Shown: one piece after another, positions 50,400-61,078 of the stretch | Layout of the letters: every line of letters begins with the position of its first letter | Position numbering within the stretch: position 1 is the stretch's first letter | DNA from: Stratiolaelaps scimitus | Lineage: Eukaryota > Arthropoda > Arachnida > Mesostigmata > Laelapidae | DNA: 64,000 nucleotides | NCBI GenBank assembly: GCA_019614645.1 | Contig: JABWDB010000004.1 | Location: 10,912,001 to 10,976,000 of the forward strand | Direction: 5' to 3' | Position numbers and translations under genes: made by a program | The notes under the pieces: generated by a model | Databases searched by the model: none | Told to the model about the DNA's origin: nothing | The model's input: the letters and a program-made list of their open reading frames with translations, nothing else

Positions 50400-51200
50400 G
50401 CTCCCCCGAGTGAAGTGGACGCCCCTTGCACTCAGCCCTTCCCCTAGTTAAAAGGCTTGCTTCGCTGCTCGCCTGCCAGCGTGTGTTGTACCTCCGCTAC
50501 GCCAAAGCTGTATATCCCGGCCATCCACCGCCTGTGTTCCCCAGGCAGCCGTCTCCGTGCGCGGTCGCCGCCGCCTGCTGCTGCTGCTGATTCTACTGCA
50601 TCTCCATCCCCGTTTAGCCTTCTATCTCGTCCGACCGTTAGGTCCATTGCGGGACTCGTATAGACCGAAGTTGGGCACGCGAGGGGCGCTCCTCTCACCG
50701 GCAACCACCAGCACGGAACGAAGGAAAGGTTTGGCCGGCGCAGCCACAGCATGGCATGGCATGCACGTCCGTCGCGTCTGCAACAGATCGGCGCGGCGCG
50801 CCAAATGCAGCTCCTACTGGAGCCACTGCGGGCAGTGCTGCCGCCCGAATTACAACATCGGCAGAATCTTCAACAGTGACTGCTGCAGCAGCAGCAGCAG
50901 CGCAAGCAACGGCTGCTTGCCCTCGAAATTGGATGCATGGCTGGCCCAGGAGGCGGGTTCGTGTATCTTCACGGCAGCAGCAACGCGGCGCAGGCCAGGC
51001 TATCACAAACAGGCCTCCAAGTGACCGACCGGCTGGCTGGATGGCCCGCCAGCCTCTCTCTCTCGTTGGAGAAAGCCGGGGCATTCGTGTGCACGCCGTG
51101 AAAGCTGCTAGCCCACGCTGTTCCCGGCCCCATTTCTTTAACACTCCCGGAAAGCTCGAGAAATGCAGCCAAACAATCGTTAGGTAATTGCACTCTTGGG
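50400..51200. other. GC-rich, CpG-rich block with long frames on both strands
   Basis: Several overlapping frames of 60-178 codons are open in nearly all phases. They include an Ala/Thr-rich plus frame (TTSAESSTVTAAAAAAAQAT, helped by a CAG run near 50885) and an Ala-rich minus frame. This could be a CpG-island promoter/5' exon or a low-complexity coding exon. No frame can be chosen by eye. Confidence 0.4.
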
Positions 51201-53622
51201 AACATCGTGATTTCGTTTCTTTATATCGCACGACAACGAGCTTACGGGGTTCGGGGGTAGCTGGTAGTGGACTCGGTCCTTGAATAGCGTAGTGTTTAGG
51301 CCTACTAGCACTAACCTAGATGGATGGGTTGCAAACAGCAGCGACAGCAGATCGGTGCAAATCAGCTGGGCAAGATCGACTCATCTCATCTTTTTCATTG
51401 TGTTACCTATTCATTAGTCTCACACACACACGGGCGTTTCATCGAGTGAATCACTGAAGAGTGCTTTGCCCTAGCTCAACCTCAGCTGAAGGCCGTTTGT
51501 TGACGGGAAAGGAGACGCCGTGACGACGATTTCGGCATTGGTCGAATCAGCCAGCGCAAATCGTGCTGCATCGTGTTCGTGGGGGATGCATATTAGCCAT
51601 TCAGCCCATGTCACCACTTGTGCAACGGATATTGCTGTCTGCTACGTGAACGAATCGTACAAGATTACAAGAAATTGTATGTCGGCTCGAACTTTCAGCA
51701 TATTTTTTATAAGGTGGAGGCAGTAGCGAAGAATTGTTTATTTCAATTAATCGATAGCCTCTTACTGTGGTCGTAAATCTTACTTGAAACTTATGAACCA
51801 ACCAAATGCAAGAAAAGTTGCAAAAATCATTGGAGCAGGGATAATGATAATAATATATCTTATATTTTAGATACACACATTTTTTAAAACAACTACCTGC
51901 TGGCCAGAAAAAGAGTTGTAGATATGTTAATATCGTATGTCACTTCGCTGTTATTGACTTTTTCCAGGGAGATTGCCTGCCCGCTGAGAGAGTGTTAACG
52001 CGGCAATAAAGCCATCGCTTATGGGCATCGCTGCATGCACATACATCGACGGTCAAAATGTTCCAGCGAACGGAGTGCTTTTCCAACTTGTACGACGGTG
52101 TATTGTTTGTTACATTTGCTGCGTGCGTTCCTGTACTACGCCCTACTGTCAACCTTATACTACCAGATAGATCGTCTCCTTTTCACTCGGTGTAACGAGC
52201 GATTTTGTCGCTTCATTTCTGAATCGTATCCACCAGAATCACATTTCGTGGCATATAACGAAAGCCGCCACTGGGGCCGATGGAGGACGCTAAATTATCC
52301 GGGCTGATTCAAGCTAGCATTTAATCACCACGGTACTGCTTTCGGCGTTGCTTCGTAAGATGAACCCAAGGCAGTAGCGATGAGTAAATGAATGATAAGT
52401 AAAATATTCAGCATATATATAGTATTGCCATAAATAGGAAAATATAGAAAAACTCTGATCGAAGGGTTTCTGAAATCCCTGAACAATTTGGACATGGACG
52501 AAATGGCATTAACAGAAAGCGTCACCGATTTCAAGTTTATATGACATAGAAAAACCTACTGTTCAAATGGCGCGGCCAAGACGCCAAATATACGTGCCAC
52601 GAATGTGATTTCAACGTCCCACGTTGATCCTGAGATAATACCAAAGCGTTTCCAAGCCAGTCTGAGTTGTTAAAGAGCATCTTTTTCTCAGTGGAAAAAG
52701 GATTGATATGTGCTATCTAACGAGTATCATTTCGACGCCGTCTAGTTAAAACCGAGAGGTCCTGAATTTTCCGGACTGTCTCACAGCCAACATGTAACCT
52801 CCACAGAACTGCTTTCATTCATTGCTTCATAAGACGGGCCCCTTTCACATACAAATGTGCAACGGTGGGACAACCGAAAGGTACAAAGTATTTCATCAAC
52901 ACCTGGAAGATTATGTAAAGAAATGTAGGCTCCTGTCTTAAATTCTGCCCTGTTTCAGCTGGGTTGCTTTTTGATTTATTGAATGCCTTTGTAGATAATT
53001 TTGACGTGCAATCTTGATTTACTATTGATTATTAAGGTACCCATTCGGTGTCTCCCGTGGTGGCAATATCTTAGATGCCGATTTTGAGTTCAAATCACGT
53101 CACGTCACGCGCAAGCAGCAGTAGTTTTCATTCATGTTACAGCAGTGCTTTTCGGTTTATGGGGGAACATTTGGACCGGTCCACATTCGGGTACAAGGTG
53201 CTTATGATCTTAACGAATCTCTCTAGCGGGCAATCGGGAAATGCGCAGCTGGGAATGTTGAGAGTAACTGCCGGCCTATACGAACCACGGACAGTGAAAC
53301 CCTGATGGTACATTATACGAACATGGAATGTGCCTGTGAGATAAGAGAAAAAATAAGAACATGTTTAGTATGAGCATATGAGATTAATGTTCAACTGTTG
53401 TCAATAAGGCTTCCTTTTGTCAATCCTATAAAAATAACCCATGCTACTTATGCAATTTACTTAATATTCCAGCTCTACTTCGGCATCAAATGCATATTTG
53501 GTAGTTTAGGTTGCTGATATGTTCGCTCGAACACATAAATGGATTCTCCAGAAATCCAACATGTTTCTTGATTTTTTTTTTGCGGCTTTCTTTTTTCATT
53601 TTTTATGTTAACTGAAGTGCGT

Positions 53623-53671
<49 letters not shown>

Positions 53672-54375
53672 GAAGAAAATAATATTTGTACGGTGTTTTG
53701 TAAGGGCAATATCTTCTGCTGTCGACAAAACGTGTGTTGTAGCCGTCGCATAGTATTTTGGATAGGGATTCGCGAAGTCTTAAGGATATCCACAATCTAT
53801 AAGGTCAATCGATATTCTATAAATCTCTGTCACAAGTCATCATTCGAACAGACTCGTATGAGACAGTTGGATGGGAAAATTTGAAATTAAGCTTAGATAG
53901 TGACCCTTTCCTTCGTTGGATCGCAAAAACACGTACCTACTTCCCTTTTACAAAGTTAAATACAGAATAATGCACTGTATTTAATATATACCAACATGTT
54001 TGCTATGATGCTGGCTGTATACGTCGTCATTTCTTTAATAGCTAAGTTACGCGTGCGGTGCCCCCACAGGTGTAGGCCCTCCAAGATCTACCCGTTATGT
54101 GGCGGTTATTTACGAAGGTATTGTATTTCATTAGGGGTAAGAAACGTAGGTGCACGGCTTCGATCTCTATCGTTGCATTTTTGCATTTAAAGGGGTCCGC
54201 CTTATGAAGTAATTGCCGAAAACTGTATCGTGGACGTTAAATGTTGGCTGTGAGTAAGCCCGGAAAATATTAGTCAATTATAAATGTGGGCGACAATTGT
54301 ATACCTATGTTAATCTATGTTAATGCTATCTACGTTTGCGTATGCATTTTCACCAGTTACTCAGAACTGAAAAAT
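51201..54375. other. No gene recognised
   Basis: AT-rich with the (AAT)n tract and a diverged local duplication (52.30 and 52.77 kb). A plus frame ending 53305 (FMGEHLDRSTFGYKVLMILT) is protein-like but unsupported. Confidence 0.35.
53625..53671. repeat. (AAT)n microsatellite, about 15 units
   Basis: A pure AAT trinucleotide tract, encoding meaningless Ile or Tyr runs on the minus strand. Confidence 0.95.
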
Positions 54376-54460
54376 GGGGCCAGCACAACGTGGATTCGAG
54401 CCACAGGTCTCTAACTTGCGTTCTGACCACTGCTCTAAGCAATGAACCACCGCACCACCA
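54376..54460 (-). repeat. tRNA-derived SINE-like element
   Basis: On the minus strand the sequence has a D-arm-like TGCTTAGAGCA hairpin and a perfect T-arm GTGG-CTCGAAT-CCAC holding a good Pol III B box. The two arms are separated by a spacer with GGTC...GACC complementarity. The ends do not pair as a tRNA acceptor stem and the anticodon loop is abnormal, so I read it as a tRNA-derived SINE head or a tRNA pseudogene. It sits about 180 bp past the last recognised phosphatase exon. Confidence 0.5.
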
Positions 54461-54643
54461 TTTCATTTCCGTTCATACTGGACCATACAAATAAATATAT
54501 ACTCCTGGGACCCATTATTCAGTTCCGCTACCTGCGCAATCGTTTACCTAAGAATATTCGCTAGATTGCCGTCAGGATATTAGCATATCAGATGTTATGT
54601 GTTGGCAGCGGAAAAATATTCTGAATATATAATAATCATTTAC

Positions 54644-54872
54644 ATGGAATTTCTAGTAGAGCACGATTGTGATGCTTATCCCATATCGCATACTTACCGT
54701 CTGAATTCCTTTTGTATAGTTGGAAATGCAGGGAAGCCAAGAAGGACGGATAGAGTGCGGTAACATCCATTTCCAGGACATTTAGGATGGCCTGGATATT
54801 TGTATCGTGATAGTTCATAATTGAAAGTTTCGGCCCGTCCTTGTTTGTAGCATTGCCAAGCCGCTCAGCGAC
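54644..54872 (-). CDS. Acid phosphatase exon 7 (catalytic His-Asp motif)
   Basis: The acceptor is GTGCGAAAG|GTC (phase 0). The exon reads VAERLGNATNKDGPKLSIMN, then YHDTNIQAILNVLEMD and ALYPSFLASLHFQLY. YHDTNI is the family HDTT motif with the His and the proton-donor Asp. I end it at CCAT|GTAAAT (phase 1, 229 nt). The alternative is to read on three codons to TGA and end the protein with EIPCK. The family expects a further Cys-rich tail, which I could not place with confidence. Confidence 0.88.
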
Positions 54873-57063
54873 CTTTCGCACATAGACGACAGATAACAAC
54901 GAGCATAGACGATGATAACAATACCGTAGTATTAACATATAGACAATACAAAACATGTTTTTTGTTCAAAAGTGATACGTTCTTTAAGCGGCTTAAACCT
55001 GCGGCCTTGGACTTTTATCTCAGTCAGAGACTCCGCCGTCCAAACCGCCACCACCTGGACTGAGCAAATATACCACTCGTTAGTTAGTCACCAGAAAAAT
55101 ACAACAACCTTTTCAATGCAATATATATTTGTTTTGCTATATGTGCGTGCTCTTCAAAGAGGTATCACAATGTAAATCAAAGTCGTCCGGATTGAACCAC
55201 ATCGTATCTGTGAATCGTCATTGTATTTAAAGCTAGTACACTAATCATCCACTGGAACATATTTACTATAATATAACTGCGCGCGAACACATCTACTCGT
55301 TGATATTTGTGTCACACTGTTAGTTTATGTATTTATTTGAAAGTGAATCATTTGTTTGGGAACCTTATTGGGTGGGCGACTCGTTGTGCTGTGCACGATT
55401 ATGCAAGTTCCGCCTTTTGTTGCTATGACAAACATATGCTGATTTGTTTTTGTGTTATTATTCATTATTCACACCATTCGCATCCATAATGTTCGAAGTT
55501 GTCAATTCAAAGTGTGCTCACCCAAACAATAAGATGGTCGTTAGGCCTCCAAAGGAGAATTCTTTTTAATCAACATTAGTTCTACGATTGTATACTATTG
55601 TCAACACCAAGCTCTCTTCCATAGCTGCTCCAGGTAACCTCGGATATGGTCTATGGACACCGAGATAAAGGCATCATTCTGAGCAACTCGAAAATGAATC
55701 ATCGTTATTGGGGTTGTCAGTCGAAAGAAATTTATAGCTTTTTGGGTTAACTTTTTATCACGAGAATCCTGCCGACGCCTGATGAACTATGGTAAAAAAT
55801 GGCTAACTATGGTGAGAAATGTGGATTTCTTACGAATTTGCCGGCAAAATCTCCATAGTAGGGCATGTCATAAATCCAGTAGTCGAAGCTGAGCTTGCGC
55901 ATGGCGAAGTCGACGGAGGGCCACTTCTCCATTATCCAGCTGGGTACATGGAGAAAGCTGTATCGTTGAGCATATAGTCCGTCGATAATTGGCTCAAAGA
56001 ACTTGCTCGAGTCTTTTTCGTAACCAGCTTTTGACGTGATCCACTCAATAAATTCTGCACAATGAGGATGAGGTAACCGATGTTAGTGGATGCCATCAAT
56101 TCACCGTATTGTCCACTAAATGTATCAATGAGCTGCTACTGTTGAACTGGTACATCACACGTTATTAAATGCCATATACCATTTGTTTTTTGGGTGAAAC
56201 TAATAAAAAAAAGCGTCAGCTTATTGTAGCTGATATTTCCCAGAATAGAAAAGGTCTCCCATTCGTCGTCAAAACATCTACAGTCAATAAATAGCTCGCG
56301 CGGTTTGGCTACAACTTATTGCGCGGATGCCCAATGCTGTATCACTAGCAGGTTATTGGAGGCATTGTTACTGGTCACCAGGACTGTTTGTTGCTGGGTC
56401 AGTGGTGACTGCTTACCACCAAAATTGTTAAAGCCATCCCTTGTCAGAGCTGGATCAGTGAGATTGTAGAGGTATCTGTAATGCCACAGCAGATATATTG
56501 GATTATGTGCTGATGGTGTGAATATAACGCCGTCAGTCTCTCGAATTTTGTATTACATTAGATACGTGGATATCTGAAGAAGGAAAGCCAATCCTACAGA
56601 TATATATATATATATATATATATAACAGATAAAGGAAGTTCAACTGCTACTGTTGACATCCACACATCGCTCGAATTGTGAGCCTGTTCGTAACAGCGAA
56701 TACACTGAGAAGTTACCGAAAGTCGGGTGGAACTGGAATCGGATCGGCACAGTCCACGATGACAACGTCATTCCCGTCCGGCACCATGGTAATGGGAATA
56801 GGCTGGACGGCGTATCCAAAGTTCCATATGCCCCTGCACGTGGGAAGGAAGGCTTGAGAGTTTAGTAGACTAATTATTAAAACCCTATGCACCAGTTGAT
56901 GGTGAAAAAAGATAACCTCTATAATGCAGTGTTTCAATTTAGATTAATTTCACAGTAGATATTTATTCCAACTTGAATGTGTCCATGTTTGTTTATGAAT
57001 GCAAAACTTAGTAATATGACCTTACGTGACGATAGGTTGATATCGCGCATGGCACTTCTTAGG

Positions 57064-57098
<35 letters not shown>

Positions 57099-58465
57099 TC
57101 GACATACACAGTGTAAATTTTGGATTAAACCTGGATGCCGATCTCAGGGAAAGAACTCGAACCGGTCATGCGCGCTTACCCAGCGCGTGTTAATATATAA
57201 TAGCAAAATTTTATATAGACGTATCGCATCCGTCATATACTGACTTGGGAGGATACAAGGTGTTCAGCACGAGAGATAGAGTTTCGTAGCACCGAGGAAC
57301 CGTGGAGCTTCGAGCCCAGACGCTGTGCGGATTATCGTCAAGATAATTTTTATAGAACTCCCGAAGGATATGGCCGACTTGAAGTGATCCTTGTTTGCCA
57401 ACGGTCGTCAGGTAACCAACTCCTGTGAAATTAGGTTCTCTCTGAATTCCATTATACATGTAATTACGTTCGCACTGATTGCTCAAGCGTGTTTATACAT
57501 AGCAGAGCAGATCCTAAGCACGCTATACATACATAGAAAGTTTTAAATGATCTCTATGTGAAGTTACAAACAGACAATGGCACACACACCGGCACACAGC
57601 ATTTACAGTAAGGAAAACGGATTAGCTCAACAAGTTAGCTAGTTGATTATGCTACAACCGTCGCGAAGGTTATCTATATGTACAAAGACAGGAAAACAGA
57701 GTAGGACCACATACCCATGGGATAGAGCTGTGGTGGGGAGAATTTCGGGTCATTATGCGTTGGAGCGCGAATACTGTGCCGCTGCAGGATATGTACATGC
57801 TGAAGAGTGTACCCTTGTGGGTCCTGGTTGACCTGAAATAATATACGAGACCGATGGGCTGTTTCCTAACGAACCCTCCTTAAAGGTTTAGGCAGCACAA
57901 CAGCTACTTAACGATACTTTGTTTTGCCACTCCTATATGACATAGGATAATGCGACTTGAGTTATTGAGGTTCGAAATTCTTCGAGAGTCTATTCCAGGT
58001 TATTGTAGCGCAGTGACATCGTGGAGGACACAGTTACTAAACAACAGTCCATTAAGCAGAATAGATGCCTGCTTCGATATGGTGTTCTTCTAAGATTTTG
58101 ATTGGTGTAACATATTGTCCAGTTGAGTCATGGATATACATTTTGCGGCAAGGAACGCAGAGACATCCCTTCTCTGCGGTGATAATGTCTAAGTATCCTC
58201 ATGGACTCTGCGGTGATAATGTCTAAGTATCCTCATGGACTCTGCGGTGATAATGCCTCAGTATCTCATGTCTAAGTATCCTCTTTGGACAACCAATCAC
58301 CATTAATAGGCTCACCTGTTTTTGGTGACGTTTCACAGGCATGCACCTATCAACGCAAAGATCCACATCCGCTTTTATCCCTCGGAATTTGATTACATTT
58401 AGGAAACCGCCGACGGTGCCAGTGATCACGGCGGCGAGGGAGAGAATCTCTACAACGCGAGTCAT
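54644..58465 (-). CDS. Histidine acid phosphatase (lysosomal/prostatic type), seven exons
   Basis: The product should hydrolyse phosphate monoesters through a phospho-histidine intermediate, as in histidine phosphatase branch 2 (lysosomal, prostatic and arthropod venom/salivary acid phosphatases). Exons, in transcript order: 58316-58465, 57715-57832, 57245-57422, 56717-56833, 56417-56475, 55834-56054, 54644-54872. Intron phases chain as 0,1,2,2,1,0 without a clash, giving about 357 residues. Visible features are an N-terminal hydrophobic segment (residues about 5-26, signal peptide or anchor), the catalytic block RHSIRAP near residue 70, an Arg in VWARSS, LYPPK, WNFGYAVQPIPI, and the C-terminal NYHDTNI carrying the catalytic His-Asp. 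Family members usually have Gly after the first RH; here it is Ser. Family proteins normally run about 380-420 residues and end with a Cys-containing tail. The last exon here ends at LLEIPC, so either a short terminal exon is missing or the protein ends at the adjacent TGA. It probably acts in the secretory/lysosomal pathway. No neighbour suggests a pathway. Confidence 0.9.
55834..56054 (-). CDS. Acid phosphatase exon 6
   Basis: Acceptor CATTGTGCAG|AA and donor AAATTC|GTAAGA bound 221 nt (phase 1 in, phase 0 out). It reads EFIEWITSKAGYEKDSSKFF, then HVPSWIMEKWPSVDFAMRKL and WIYDMPYYGDFAGKF. The family has '.LPsWa....... l..l..........L.gG.l' at this position. Codons end mostly in G or C, as in the other exons. 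Confidence 0.9.
56417..56475 (-). CDS. Acid phosphatase exon 5 (short linking exon)
   Basis: A 59-nt exon between acceptor GGCATTACAG|A and donor GGTG|GTAAGC (phase 2 in, phase 1 out). It reads YLYNLTDPALTRDGFNNFG. The family is poorly conserved here; the call rests on correct phase on both sides and good splice sites. NLT is a possible N-glycosylation site. Confidence 0.75.
56600..56622. repeat. (TA)n microsatellite in phosphatase intron 4
   Basis: A pure TA tract between phosphatase exons 4 and 5. Confidence 0.9.
56717..56833 (-). CDS. Acid phosphatase exon 4 (W..PIPI..VP segment)
   Basis: Acceptor CACGTGCAG|G and donor TTTCG|GTAAC bound 117 nt (phase 2 in, phase 2 out). It reads GIWNFGYAVQPIPITMVPDG and then DCADPIPVPPDF. 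The family has a 'W.P.PIHTVP...D.LL' block at this place, so the order relative to exons 3 and 5 is right. Confidence 0.88.
57077..57098. repeat. (TA)n microsatellite in phosphatase intron 3
   Basis: A pure TA tract between phosphatase exons 3 and 4, about 40 bp from the tRNA-like fragment. Confidence 0.9.
57130..57200 (-). repeat. Fragment with tRNA-like B box in phosphatase intron 3
   Basis: The minus strand reads GCGCTGGGTAAGCGCGC followed by ACCGGTTCGAGTTC, like the anticodon arm plus T-arm half of a tRNA-derived SINE. No A box is visible. It lies between exons 3 and 4 next to a (TA)n tract. Confidence 0.3.
57245..57422 (-). CDS. Acid phosphatase exon 3 (G-x-L-T..GK and catalytic Arg)
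   Basis: Acceptor TTTCACAG|GA and donor CCCAA|GTCAGT bound 178 nt (phase 1 in, phase 2 out). The translation contains GYLTTVGKQGSLQVG and VWARSSTVPRCYETL, matching the family blocks 'L T..G..Q...LG' and 'VRSTD.DRT', then LYPPK. The Arg of ARSS aligns with the second phosphate-binding Arg of the active site. Confidence 0.92.
57715..57832 (-). CDS. Acid phosphatase exon 2 (catalytic RHxxRxP block)
   Basis: Acceptor TTATTTCAG|GTC and donor ATGG|GTATG bound 118 nt (phase 0 in, phase 1 out). The reading HILQRHSIRAPTHNDPKF holds the nucleophilic His and two phosphate-binding Arg of the family motif RHGxRxP, with Ser in place of Gly. It ends LYPMG, completed by the next exon. Confidence 0.9.
58172..58290. 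repeat. 34-bp tandem repeat, about three copies, in phosphatase intron 1
   Basis: The unit begins CTCTGCGGTGATAATG and recurs at 58172, 58206 and 58240, an exact 34-bp period. The first two copies are essentially identical. The third is partly degenerate and is followed by another TCTAAGTATCCTC piece. It lies inside the first intron. Confidence 0.9.
58316..58465 (-). CDS. Acid phosphatase exon 1 (start codon, signal/anchor segment)
   Basis: This exon runs from an ATG to the donor CAG|GTGAGC and holds exactly 50 codons, leaving phase 0 for the next exon. The translation opens MTRVVEILSLAAVITGTVGG, a typical hydrophobic secretory signal or signal anchor, followed by a basic/Cys-containing linker ending KRHQKQ. 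Because the hydrophobic run starts close to the N-terminus and the family is secreted or lysosomal, I chose this ATG. A TATA-like element lies about 75 bp upstream. Confidence 0.75.
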
Positions 58466-58541
58466 CCTTCCACAGGCTGGCGGCCACTGGCTGTATCCCG
58501 AGACGCGCCTGCGAAATTAACAAACACACAAGGAAATACAC

Positions 58542-58549
58542 TATATATG
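58542..58549 (-). promoter_or_regulatory. Possible TATA element of the acid phosphatase gene
   Basis: The minus strand reads CATATATAG about 75-85 bp upstream of the chosen start codon. That spacing would give a 5' UTR of roughly 45-50 nt if transcription starts about 30 bp downstream of it. TA-rich sequence is common in this window, so this could be chance. Confidence 0.25.
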
Positions 58550-60885
58550 CTAGGCTTACGCCTCACTTCGCGAGTGTGAGCGCGGTGTCCCGTCACGGCC
58601 AGCCGGACTAGATCTATGCGGCTGACTCTCGCTTCTCAGAGCCTTTCTAGACTGCCATGCAAAGTCATAGTGGCGGTAGCTGTGGCCATAGCGTCTCAGA
58701 GATGCCGTATCCTACGCAATTCCGCCCCTAGGCAAACTCCAATATCACAGCACAGCAGAGCAACAGCTCATGTGCGTAACTGCGACGGCAGTGCTAGCCA
58801 TTAAGAGAGGATGTGATCAGGCCGGGTGTTGTTGAACTAATTCCATAGACGGCGCGGCACAATGGTACAAATGTGCGGTAGGCATTCATATATATAAACG
58901 CCTGCTGTTGCATTTATACATCAATGTATCCTATTGTATTTATATATAAATGTAGACTTGTTACAAGTGGAGGGCCCGCTTGTTTGCAGTCGCTAAAGGA
59001 AGCCGGCTGAAAAGGGAATCTTCGGAAGATCTTATTAAGTACTAATGTCGTGTGATGGAGATACGATCATATATTTATGCTGCACTAGAGTGCTCCCTAG
59101 TCAATGAATCAGGAAGTAGAATTGCAAGCTGCGCCAAGTGTTATTTATGATATTTAGATTAAAAAAGTGTGGCGCGTTAATCAGGTCCATTCTTGTAGTC
59201 TTATCAAGATGGCCCTGATCCACTAGCGCTACACGTGAATGATGACGGTCAATATACGTAATCAGCTTGGTGATTAGACACAAAGTGGTAACCTCTCTAG
59301 ATATGCATACATTCTATGACAACAAAAGCAATACTACTACTGTATGAATGAATGGAATGAGAAATGCCACTTAGTGGATATGCACGCAGATCAGCTTGTC
59401 ACGTGTTATGCATTTGCGTATATACTAACCTGGATAGTGAATGATGCAGCTGCTGAAATCATAAAGCAGAAAATGCTACGTTTGTATCACAGAAATAACG
59501 CGAGATCACTCTCTCTCTTTCTCTCTGACAGACCTCTCGAGAAGAGGCTTTTGCAATTAATAAAAAATAGATGTCTACTTATTAATAGAAGAAAACTAGA
59601 AGATTACCCACTATGACTCGAACGGCATACGTTGCCGTCCTGGACAAAGTGTCATTGCAAAATGGCACCAATAGCTCGGAGTGTATTTGTAGCAGGACGA
59701 TCCACAACTGCTGCTGCCGCCCACACTGCTGTGTGGTGGCAGTCATAAGAGTACAAGGACACCATTTGTGATGACTATAAATCCTGAACAGTGCCTGGGT
59801 AGATCTGTCGGCGATGGTATTGTTTCTCATAATTTGTCACCTCAACACGCTGTCAGCCTTTCAGACATTCAGTGGTGTCCATATTTCATATATATATATG
59901 TATATCGAATGAAGCTAGGGTTGTCACATATATTTTCAGATGGCTGACGTCGCCCCTAAGTTAGTGATGTTCGCGTTCGAAGATGTTCTGTAGGCGGACA
60001 CATGCGATCCAAAAGAGGGGTGAATTTTAAGGATACTTGATGCTTCGTTCTTTTCGGGAACATTTAAAATTATCCCAAGGAGTGAGTAGCTTTCTTGACA
60101 ACGTTTGCTTCTTTAGCCAACGGCTGATAAAATAAATTATTTACTGATGTCAACTATACAGAACAAAATACAGAAAAATGGAGGCACTGGACAGCGTTAT
60201 ACAAGGTATATGCGAGGTGTTTTTTTTAGTTAATCGCATAATAATTTCAATAAATATAGCCTACAGGCGGGACATTTAGTTTTGACACATGATGTTGAAT
60301 TTTCTATATTCCTTCAATGCATTGTAGGTACCCCCTAACAGTAACGGTCACCTTGAGACCTAATTTCGTACCATCATGCGTTCATAGTCCGTTGGTTCGA
60401 AAAGAGTCGTGGATGGGAACGAAACTAATCATATATCATCTATGTTTCACAACGTCCTCTCGTTCGGCTCACAGATTTTAAATTGAGCTACGCAGATCAT
60501 CCGAGTACTAATATTAGGCAAATTAATTAGTAATCATATGCACTTTTTCACACTATCACCTGCCTCGTCGTTTGTAAGGTTCCTCCAATTTTACAGACCG
60601 CTCTGTTTTCAAACATTAGAATGTGTATTGAGCTTCTTTTGCCGAGTTTTTCCCTCGCTACTTAGTCCTCGTTTGTCTTGGGCATTCTAGTTAGGCGGCT
60701 AAAGTGCTATGCTAGAATATCGAAATTCAGATTCATAATGCAACCTACAATATGATCGCAATACTACAGAAGGGACCCTCGCAGATGAGGCTGACAAGTA
60801 ACAAAAATGTTACATTATCATAACTATTATCATTATTATAAATTATCATCGTGGGTACTTTCAATGCGGTCTCAGCGACGAAAGA
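58550..60885. other. No gene recognised
   Basis: AT-rich after 58.8 kb with a short (TA)n at about 59.89 kb. A degenerate tRNA-like stretch occurs near 60.69-60.74 kb. No coding-like frame. Confidence 0.4.
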
Positions 60886-61078
60886 CTAGTAACTAACAGG
60901 CACTGTCAAATAATGAATATATAATCGATTAGTGATTTGCAACAGTGGGTTTTCTTCATTCCGAACCTTTCGCATCCAAACAATACCGTCTCGATACATA
61001 TCTAACGCTTCGCCAGGGAATTCGAGTACTATTGTGAACACATACATCATTTCGTGCTGGGAATGCATTGACAACAAT
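60886..61078 (-). CDS. Candidate exon, unidentified
   Basis: Acceptor AAATTTCTTAG| opens LLSMHSQHEMMYVFTIVLEF, PGEALDMYRDGIVWMRKVRN, EENPLLQITN before AT-rich sequence and a stop at 60886. Acidic and aromatic residues are protein-like. No donor is evident, so the 3' boundary is unsure. The plus strand is also open. Confidence 0.3.

Noticed and set aside
50695..51231. 178-codon minus frame with Ala-rich centre
   Set aside because: At least three other long frames overlap it in the same GC-rich block, so coding strand and frame cannot be decided. Kept only as a GC-rich block.
53475..53795. Minus frame with poly-Ile
   Set aside because: Generated by the (AAT)n microsatellite.
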